This document shows positions 11,201 to 30,125 of a DNA stretch of 30,125 nt, one piece after another. Source of the stretch: Rugosimonospora acidiphila (GTDB taxonomy: Bacteria > Actinomycetota > Actinomycetes > Mycobacteriales > Micromonosporaceae); the NCBI RefSeq assembly GCF_039543385.1, contig NZ_BAABJQ010000054.1, positions 1 through 30,125 on the forward strand. The letters run 5' to 3'. The notes under the pieces were generated by a model. That model had not been told where the DNA came from. It saw only the letters and a list, made by a program, of their open reading frames with translations, and searched no databases. The translations under genes were made by a program, and so were the position numbers. Every line of letters begins with the position of its first letter. Position 1 is the first letter of the stretch.

Positions 11201-11371
11201 GTCCCACAGGCCCTGCGGCGTGTCGGCACCACCGGGGAAGCGGCAGCCCATGCCGATCACGGCGATCGGCTCGCCCGCCGCGGCCTCCAGCTCGTCCACC
11301 CTGCGCCGGGCGCGGCGGAGGTCGGCCGTGACCTTGTTGAGGTAGTCGCGGAGCTTATCGTCGTTGCTCAT
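1970..11371 (-). CDS. Type I modular PKS, two modules (gene C): KS-AT-KR-ACP-KS-AT-KR-ACP
   Basis: The protein has 3133 aa. It adds two methylmalonyl extender units and reduces each beta-keto group to a hydroxyl. Two adjacent ATGs occur at 11374 and 11371. I chose 11371 because it gives the usual MSNDDKLRDYLNKVTADL docking helix and sits 4 nt rather than 1 nt from GGAGG (11376-11380). Order of domains: docking (1-33); KS (from 34, Cys205); AT (Ser652, YASH); KR with GVWG and His at the A2 position; ACP Ser1501; second KS (from about 1559, Cys1730); AT (Ser2188, YASH); KR with GVWGSAGQ; ACP Ser3017; C-terminal docking region ending FIENQFGIS. Catalytic residues look intact in every domain. It lies 21 bp downstream of gene B and 21 bp upstream of gene D, consistent with one transcript. 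Confidence 0.97.
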   Translation of the reverse strand: MSNDDKLRDYLNKVTADLRRARRRVDELEAAAGEPIAVIGMGCRFPGGADTPQGLWDLVATGTDAIAGFPADRGWRTDGLFGDAEDSGTTYVREGGFLYDVAGFDPGFFGISPREALAMDPQQRLLLEVAWESFEQAGIVPRTLRGSRAGVFVGAAYQGYGTGAGEALRSVEGHLMTGNATSVVSGRLAYTFGLEGPAITVDTACSSSLVALHLAVQSLRRGECTLALAGGAGIMVNPDMFVEFSRQRGLAADGRCKSFADEADGTGWGEGAGIVLVERLSDAQRLGHPILAVIRGSAVNQDGASSGLSAPNGPSQQRVIRAALADARLAASEVDAVEAHGTGTALGDPIEAQALLATYGREHTPDRPLWLGSFKSNVGHTQAAAGIGGVIKMVQALRYATLPPTLHAEHPSGQVDWGDGTVRLLTDGRPWPTTGSPRRGAVSSFGISGTNAHIVLEEAPEPEPTAEPAAPEALPILLSGNGPAALRDQATRLLAHLDGDPATDQTGVSATLALSRTQFPDRAAVVGDNPSSVRAALAALASGEDAPGLVTGTALPGGKVAFVFPGQGAQWPGMATALLDTAPVFAQRMTECDAALAPFVDWSLLDVLRGAPDAPPLDRVDVVQPALFAMMVSLAELWRAHGVRPDAVVGHSQGEIAAAVVAGALSLSDGARVVGLRSQALRALSGAGGMVSVSAAAQRVTEWAAQTGAPVEIAAVNGPATVVVSGPPAALDDLLAWCAEQDIRARRVPVDYASHSSQIEGLRDELLATLAPVRPRPAEIPMLSTVTAQWVDGTGLDADYWYRNLRGTVRLDPAVRALAGAGYRHFLEMSPHPVLTVSIGDVLDDAGVTAATGGSLRRDDGGLGRFRLSVASAHVRGLPVDWASVFPAAPVAALPTYAFQRRRYWLEPDAVAEQQDAAPAADDDFWQAVDSADLELLTEVLGVEEDASLADLLPALSDWRRRQQDESIVDSWRYRIEWQPRSTSADGRPGGRWLAVLPAATPSHPVLDALRDAALSVEVLRVGADPDRAGLANQLAGHGADIDGVVSLLAVDDRPDPARPGLTSGLVATLLLAQALGDAAVSAPLWLLTTGAVVAGAKDAPPDPAQAQIWGLGRVVGLEHPDRWGGLIDLPAALDGRTGAQLAALLTGGGDEDQIALRPAGALVRRLVRARPPRSGRPLNLRGTALVTGGTGALGAHIANWLAGCGVEHVVMLSRRGADAPGAAALAELEVPVTVRACDVADREALRALVAELTDAGHEIRTVIHAAALIELDSVVGTDPDRLAAVAHAKVAGAENLDAIFTGDLDAFVLFSSIAGVWGSGEHASYATANAHLDALAERRRARGLRATTIAWGVWAAVNAWAEARTGQDVDAQRLIRQGLPFLDPGRALHALGRALADDETFLAIADIDWPRFAPVFAAARPRPLLDGIPQARQALAAAPSATPDGGADTPIRARLAGLSAAARLDVLVDLVRSRAAAVLGHASADDVPPDRAMRELGFDSLTAVDLRGRLNAATGLSLPSTVVFDHPTAEDLARRLDAELTGAALTDTVTAGPVAADEQIAIVAMSCRYPGGVASPEDLWQLLADGRDAISVFPTDRGWDNASLFDPDPDNEGTSYTRQGGFLYNAGDFDAAFFGISPREAVTMDPQQRLLLETTWEALERAGIDPRTRRGTPTGVFVGTNYQDYGIGLAAPDTSAGHLLTGGAASVVSGRISYTLGLEGPAVTVDTACSSSLVALHLAAQALRQGECDLALAAGVAVMSTPGSFVAFSRQRALAPDGRCKAFAEAADGMGLAEGISVLLVERLADARRNGHPVLALIRGSAVNQDGASNGLTAPNGRSQQKVIRQALAHAGLGANEVDVVEAHGTGTTLGDPIEAQALLATYGRDRDPDRPLWIGSVKSNIGHTQAASGIAGVIKMVLAMRHEVLPRTLHIDQPSTHVDWSAGTVRLLSDERAWPAGQAPRRAGVSSFGMSGTNVHVLLEEPPVADPAPRPTTGSWSTGAPLPWVLSARTDTALRAQAGRLAAAIGGAPDQGGYLAEVGYSLLCTRSTFERRAVLVARDEGGFRALLNGLADGEMPPGVVTGAANRRRKTAFVFPGQGSQWTGMALELLDVSTVFSQSMTACAEALLPHLETPLSEPERLWPWLLADAEALNRVDLVQPALFAVMVSLAEVWRAHGVVPDAVIGHSQGEIAAAVVAGALSLDDGARLIALRSRALVALSGVGAMASVGASADTVAARLAGYDGRLVVAAVNGPETVVVSGDVDAMDSFEAETTADGIRFRRIPVDYASHSPHVERLRDELAELFGTVRPSPAGVTFCSTVTGGPVDPTVLDAGYWYDNLRKPVLLEPAVRALADDGYDTFVECSPHPVLTLALSGTLDAAGHDGLVLSSLRRDEDSAERMLRSLAEAHTGGVEVDWTLVTGTGHRTVELPTYAFDGTRFWLDPQPARQATLDVDEAFWAAVRDGDLAGLADWRDRHAAAQAAQWCYRIAWNGPLPAAPATLAGRWIALVPDAGRPDAAAILDALAARGAEVVPLGVPAGGRPALAAELGQLAAAGPVSGVALLAASGPADGVLATAAELAPALADAGLTAPAWLITRHAVAITEDETPDPDQAALWGLGRVVGLEYPALWGGLVDLPEAWDEAAADLLAGVLAGDGVEDQVAIRPGGVHARRLVPAGFTDKSGPGGAWKPQGTVLITGGTGALGAHVARWLARSGAEHLVLTSRRGEDAPGARELRDELATTGVGVTIAACDLADRGAVVALLDDLRANDHLPSAVVHAAGIPQASTLDETTGTPDDTADTFAQMYSGKVTGARHLDELLGDGLDAFVLFSSNSGVWGSAGQGAYAAANAWLDGFAARRRAQGRAATSVAWGLWAGGGMAGDEGEHQLRRRGLRPMDPENAVAALRQALDRGVDFVAVADVDWDRFLPVFTAARPRPLFDDLPRRAQAPTAGESAADPAGDGAPAELARLRALPEAERQDAVLTLVRATAAAALGHAGPQAVDSSRPFRELGFDSVTAVEVRNRLRAATGLALPATALFDYPTAAALARHLLDQIAPSGDEIFDQLDRIEEALPSAGTDENTRMRLRMRLRTLLERCEADDAAAGDDAETQLAEASADEVFAFIENQFGIS
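2206..6697 (-). other. PKS module 5 (gene C, second): KS-AT(methylmalonyl)-KR(A1)-ACP
   Basis: KS spans about 6697-5420 (Cys codon at 6184). It carries DGMGLAEG where the other five KS domains have DGTGWGEG or DGTGWAEG. AT has GHSQGE (Ser codon at 4810) and YASH near 4510, predicting methylmalonyl. The dimerisation element before KR is shortened (about 3905-4012; FWAAVRDGDLAG then WRDRHAA). KR has GGTGALG near 3270 and GVWGSAGQGAY (Trp141, Gln146), predicting A1. ACP reads LGFDSVTAVEVR, Ser codon at 2323. Confidence 0.87.
6742..11272 (-). other. PKS module 4 (gene C, first): KS-AT(methylmalonyl)-KR(A2)-ACP
   Basis: KS spans about 11272-9995 (Cys codon at 10759); its last catalytic motif reads KSNVGHT. 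AT has GHSQGE (Ser codon at 9418) and YASH near 9115, predicting methylmalonyl. A full dimerisation element (FWQAV...WRRRQQ) lies at about 8440-8610. KR has GGTGALG near 7800, no LDD, and GVWGSGEHASY: Trp141 plus His146, the A2 fingerprint linked to epimerised alpha-methyl and 3S hydroxyl. The conserved HAAG reads HAAAL. ACP Ser codon starts at 6871. Confidence 0.87.
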
Positions 11372-11375
11372 CATG

Positions 11376-11380
11376 CCTCC
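11376..11380 (-). promoter_or_regulatory. Ribosome binding site of gene C
   Basis: GGAGG on the minus strand, in the short gap after gene B. It lies 1 nt from the ATG at 11374 and 4 nt from the ATG at 11371, which favours the second ATG as start. Confidence 0.75.
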
Positions 11381-11392
11381 AGCGGCATCCGT

Positions 11393-26580
<15,188 letters not shown>

Positions 26581-26581
<1 letters not shown>

Positions 26582-29500
26582 CACGACAGTCCCAATTCGT
26601 TGTCGAGGACATCGAAGATGTCCTCCGCCGTGGCCATGGCCAGGTCGCCGGAGTCCTGCTGGGCCGGGCGCCGCTCGGTCCAGCGGGTGAGCAGATCGCG
26701 CAGCCGGCCCGCGATGACGTCGTGCTCGTCGGGGTCGGTGCGCAGGCCGCCGAGGACGGCCGCGAGTCGGTCGAGTTCGGCGTGCGCCGGATCGCCGGCA
26801 CCGCCGTTCGTTCCGGCGCCGCCGTTGGTCGCGGCGGCACCGTTCGCCGTGGCGCGCTCCAGCAGGTGCGCGGCAAGGGCGTCGGGGGTCGGATAGTCGA
26901 AGGCCATGGTGGCCGGCAGCCGCAGCCCGGTCTCGTGGTGCAGCCGGTTGCGCAGCTCGACCGCGGTCAGCGAGTCGAAGCCCATCTCCAGGAAGCCACG
27001 GCCGGCCTCGACCGCCGCCGCCGAGGAGAAGCCCAGCACCGCCGCGACCTGCCGGCGCACGATGTCGAGCACGGTGCGCGCCCGCCGGGCCTCGTCCACC
27101 CCGGCCAGCCGCTCGGCCAGCCCCGGCCCGCCGCGCTCCGCGGTGTCCGGCCCGCCGGCCCGGCGCAGCGGCGCGCGGACCAGGGCCCGCAGCAGCGGCG
27201 GCACCCCGGCGGTGGCCGCCCGCGCGGAGAAATGGCTCAGGTCCAGCCCGACCGGCAGCAGCAGCGCGTCGCCCGTGGCGACGGCCTCGTCCATCAGGTC
27301 CAGGGCCCGCTGGCTGTCCAGCGCCTCGATGCCGGAGCGGCTCATCCGGCGCCGGTCGCCGTCGTTCAGGTGAGACGTCAGGCCGCTGCGCTGGGCCCAC
27401 AGCCCCCACGCGAGTGCGGTACCAGGAAGGCCGTGCGCGGCGCGGTGCTGGGCCAGCGCCTCCAGGTACGCGTTGGCCGCCGCGTAGTTGCCCTGCCCCG
27501 CCCCGCCAACGGTGGTGGCGAAGGACGAGAACAGCACGAACGCGTCGAGCTTGCGGTTTTCGGTCTGCTGGTGCAGGTGGCGGGCGGCGTCGACCTTCGG
27601 CCGCAGCACGGTGTCGAGCCGCTCCGGAGTGAGCTCGGCCAGCAGCGCGTCGTCCAGCGCCCCGGCGGCGTGCACCACCGCGCCCAGATCGTGGTCCGCC
27701 GGGATCTTCGCGAGTACCGCCGCCAGGGCGTGCTCGTCGGCGACGTCACACGCGACGGCCTGAGCGTCGGCACCCACGCGCTCGAGGTCGGCGATCAGCT
27801 CGGCCGCGCCCGGCGCGTCCGGGCCCTGCCTGCTCAGCAGAAGCAGGTGGCGTACGCCGTGCCGGGTGGCCAGGTGCCGGGCGACCATGGCGCCGAGCGT
27901 CCCGGTACCGCCGGTCACCAGTACGGTGCGATCCGGGTCCCAGGTCACCGGCGTGTCCGCGGCGGCGGCCCGCACCAGGCGCGGGGCGTACCCGGTCCCG
28001 TCCCGCAGCGCCAGCTCCGGCTCGCCCGCCTCAAGCAGGTTGAGCAGGTCGGTGACGGCGGCCGGCCGGTCGATGTCGGCCAGCACGAGCCGGCCCGGGT
28101 GTTCCGACTGCGCCGAGCGGACCAGGCCGCGCAGCGCCGCGCCGGCCCGGTCCTCGACATCCTCGCCGCTGACGGAGACGGCCGCCCGGGTGACGACTAC
28201 CAGAGTGACCTCCGAGAGCCCCTCGTCGTCGGCGAAGTCGCGCAGCAGGGCGAGCGGCTCGGACAGCCGGGCCCGCACGTCGTCGGGGTCACCGGCGCTG
28301 GTCACCAGCGCGTACCGGGCGTTGGGCCACTCGGCCAGCTCGGCGAGGTTGCGGAGCCGACCGGCGAGCGGCACGCCCGCCTCGGCCAGGCCGAACGCGT
28401 CGGACCCGAGCAGTACGGGCATCGGGGCGTCCGGGCCGGGCGCCACGGCCTGCCACTGCACGCCGTAGAGGCCGGAGCCCGCCGCGGCACCCACCGAGCG
28501 CAGCTGCTCGGCGGTCACCGGCCGCATGTCGAGCGAGCCGGCCGCCAGCACCGGCGAGCCGCTCTCGTCGGCGGCGACGATGCGGACCCCGCCGGAGTCG
28601 GTCGGGCTCACCGCCACTCGCAGCACCGTGGCGCCGGCCGCGTGCAGGGTCACGTCGGTCCACGCGAACGGCAGGCGGGCGGCCGCGTCGGCGGCGGAGT
28701 GCAGGAGCGTGGCCGGGTGCACGGCGGCGTCGAGCAGCGCGGGGTGCAGCAGCCAGCGCCCGGCCTCGCCGTGCAGTTCGGTGGGGAGCGCGATCTCGGC
28801 CAGTACCGTCTCGCCGTCGCGCCAGGCGGCCCGCAACCCCTGGAACGCGAGGCCGTAGTGGTAGCCGTGCGCCTCCAACTCGTCGTAGAACCCGGCGAGG
28901 TCGAGCGCCTCGGCACCGGCCCGCGGCCACGCCTGCGGCAGGTCCGGCGACGGCTGCTCCGGCGCGGGCTCTGCGTCGAGGATCGCGCTGGCGTGCAGCG
29001 TCCACGGTTCGTCGAGCCGGCCCGAGGGCTGAGAGTGGATCTGAACCTGCCGGGACGGGTCCGCCGCACCGACGGTGACCCGTACGGCCACGGGCGTGTC
29101 GGTCAGGGCGAGAGGCGTGTGCAGGGTCAGCTCGCGCAGTTCGGGGTGGCCGCTGTGCTGGCCGGCGTAGAGGGCCAGCTCCACGAATCCGGTGCCGGGG
29201 AACAGGATCGTACCGGCGACGGCGTGGTCGGCCAGCCACGGTGTCTCCCGGGTGCTGAGCAGCCCGGTGAACTGGTAGGCGTCCGGCTGGTCCGGCAGGG
29301 TCATCACCGCGCCGAGCAACGGGTGCCCCGTGGCCGTCAACCCCAGCCCGGCAGCATCCCCGGTCGAGGCGGCCAACCGCGGCCAGAAACGCTCATGCTG
29401 GAACGGGTACGTCGGCAGGTCCACGTGCGGATACCGGCCCGGCAACGCCACCGACCAATCAACCGGCACCCCCAACACATGCGCCTGCCCAACCGCGGTC

Positions 29501-30125
29501 AACATCTGCCGCCAACCACCCTGATCCCGCCGCAACGTACCCACCGCGTGAACCCCATCCCGCTCACCCAAAGCCACCGTCAACACCGGATGAGCAGAAC
29601 ACTCCACAAACACCCCGAACCCCTCACCCACCAACACCTCAACCGCCCGATCCAACAACACCCGCTGCCGCAAATTCCGATACCAATACCCCGCATCCAA
29701 CTCCTCACCCGACACCCAACCACCCGTCACCGTCGAAAAGAACCGCACCGTTGCCGGCTGAGGCCGAATACCCTCCAGCACCCCGACAAGTTCGTGTTCC
29801 AACACCTCCACCGCCGGACCATGCGACGCGTAATCCACCGGCAACACCCGCACCCGAAGCCCCACCCCCTCACACCGCTCCCGAAACTCCACCAAGCCAT
29901 CAACCGAACCCGACACCACCGTCGCCGACGGACCATTCACCGCCGCGATACCAACACCCTCCGGCAACAACCCCTCCACCACATCGGCCCCCGCCGCGAC
30001 CGACACCATCCCACCCGAACCCGCCAACCCCAACAACAACCGCGACCGCAACACCACCACCCGCGCACCATCAGACAACGACAACACCCCCGCCACCACC
30101 GCCGCCGCAATCTCACCCTGCGAAT
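26581..30125 (-). CDS. Type I modular PKS, C-terminal part (gene A): AT-DH-KR-ACP-docking; 5' end outside window
   Basis: 1180 residues are visible. The frame enters from the right edge inside the AT active-site motif (HSQGE; the Ser codon starts at 30123), so the KS and any earlier modules lie outside. The AT has YASH, which indicates methylmalonyl-CoA. The DH has HxxxGxxxxP (His codon at 29226) and LLDAAVH (Asp codon at 28731). There is no ER between DH and KR. The KR has the NADPH motif GGTGTLG near 27900 and a B-type HAAGALDD motif, with Ser, Tyr and Asn of the catalytic set (FSS..., NYAAAN). The ACP has MGFDSL (Ser codon at 26973). A linker with NGGAGT repeats leads to the C-terminal docking region ending FDVLDNELGLS. 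Predicted product is a trisubstituted alkene, -CH=C(Me)-. The TGA stop overlaps the start of gene B. Confidence 0.96.
26850..30125 (-). other. PKS module (partial) AT(methylmalonyl)-DH-KR(B)-ACP
   Basis: AT runs from the right edge to about 29400 (LPTYPFQHERFW marks its end). DH runs from about 29335 to 28480, KR from about 28470 to 27250 and ACP from about 27080 to 26850. YASH predicts methylmalonyl. The LDD-type KR gives the 3R hydroxyl that usually precedes DH-catalysed E double bonds. The DH YGPxF motif reads YGLAF here, while the catalytic His and Asp are kept. No MDR-type NADPH fold is present between DH and KR, so ER is absent, not merely degenerate. Confidence 0.9.
29430..30125 (-). 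other. Block of atypical codon usage covering the gene A AT
   Basis: It has the same G/T-ending, TTG-rich codon style as the module 2 AT, but the AT encoded here is methylmalonyl-type (YASH). It ends close to the AT/DH boundary and continues past the right edge of the window. Confidence 0.85.

Noticed and set aside
8604..11207. 867-codon minus-strand open frame overlapping gene C
   Set aside because: It is a frame-shifted shadow within the KS and AT of module 4. Its product is Arg/Gly/Ala-rich without domains, while the gene C frame is continuous through the region.
26582..27409. 276-codon N-terminal extension of gene B
   Set aside because: It overlaps the ACP and KR coding region of gene A in another frame and has shadow-type composition. 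The docking helix MTNEEKLLEY begins exactly at the ATG at 26581.
27930..28480. Possible ER domain between DH and KR in gene A
   Set aside because: This stretch reads as the catalytically silent structural half of the KR (SAQSEHPGRLVLAD). There is no NADPH-binding HAGAGGVG motif or other MDR feature, and it is too short for an ER.

Overview
The window is the inside of a modular type I polyketide synthase (PKS) locus from a high-GC actinomycete. The evidence is very GC-rich sequence, giant colinear PKS genes, actinomycete-type docking domains and GGAGG ribosome binding sites. Genus cannot be read from this sequence; Micromonosporaceae or Streptomyces relatives are both plausible. All genes lie on the minus strand, so the biosynthetic order runs from right to left. 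No regulatory, tailoring, transport, RNA or mobile-element gene is visible. No loading module or thioesterase is present, so both ends of the assembly line lie outside the window.

Layout in transcription order. Gene A (30125 to 26581, 5' part missing) holds the end of a module: AT(methylmalonyl)-DH-KR(B)-ACP. Gene B (26581 to 11393, 5062 aa) holds three modules: KS-AT(methylmalonyl)-KR(A1)-ACP, KS-AT(malonyl)-KR(A)-ACP and KS-AT(malonyl)-DH-ER-KR(B)-ACP. Gene C (11371 to 1970, 3133 aa) holds two modules: KS-AT(methylmalonyl)-KR(A2)-ACP and KS-AT(methylmalonyl)-KR(A1)-ACP. Gene D (1948 to the left edge, 3' part missing) starts the next module with a KS and the first part of an AT that looks malonyl-specific. 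A and B overlap by one base (TGATG). B-C and C-D are separated by about 20 bp. The genes therefore look like one operon and hand the chain on through N- and C-terminal docking helices.

If the modules act colinearly, the chain built here is R-CH=C(Me)-CH(OH)-CH(Me)-CH(OH)-CH2-CH2-CH2-CH(OH)-CH(Me)-CH(OH)-CH(Me)-CO-S-, which module 6 then extends. This is a macrolide-like polyol/polypropionate segment. I cannot match it to a named compound from sequence alone.

The most interesting non-gene signal is mosaicism. Two AT-centred blocks (about 19690-20845 and about 29430-30125), and the left edge (1 to about 230), use codons ending in G or T, with many TTG leucine codons. The rest of the locus uses codons ending in C or G. 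The left-edge AT fragment is nearly identical to the matching part of the module 2 AT, and the KS domains of the same two modules share a near-identical stretch. This points to AT/KS exchange or gene conversion inside the cluster. Other oddities are a 9-bp tandem repeat coding a Ser/Glu/Thr linker in gene D, missing or shortened KR dimerisation elements in two modules, and an A2-type (epimerising) KR in module 4.
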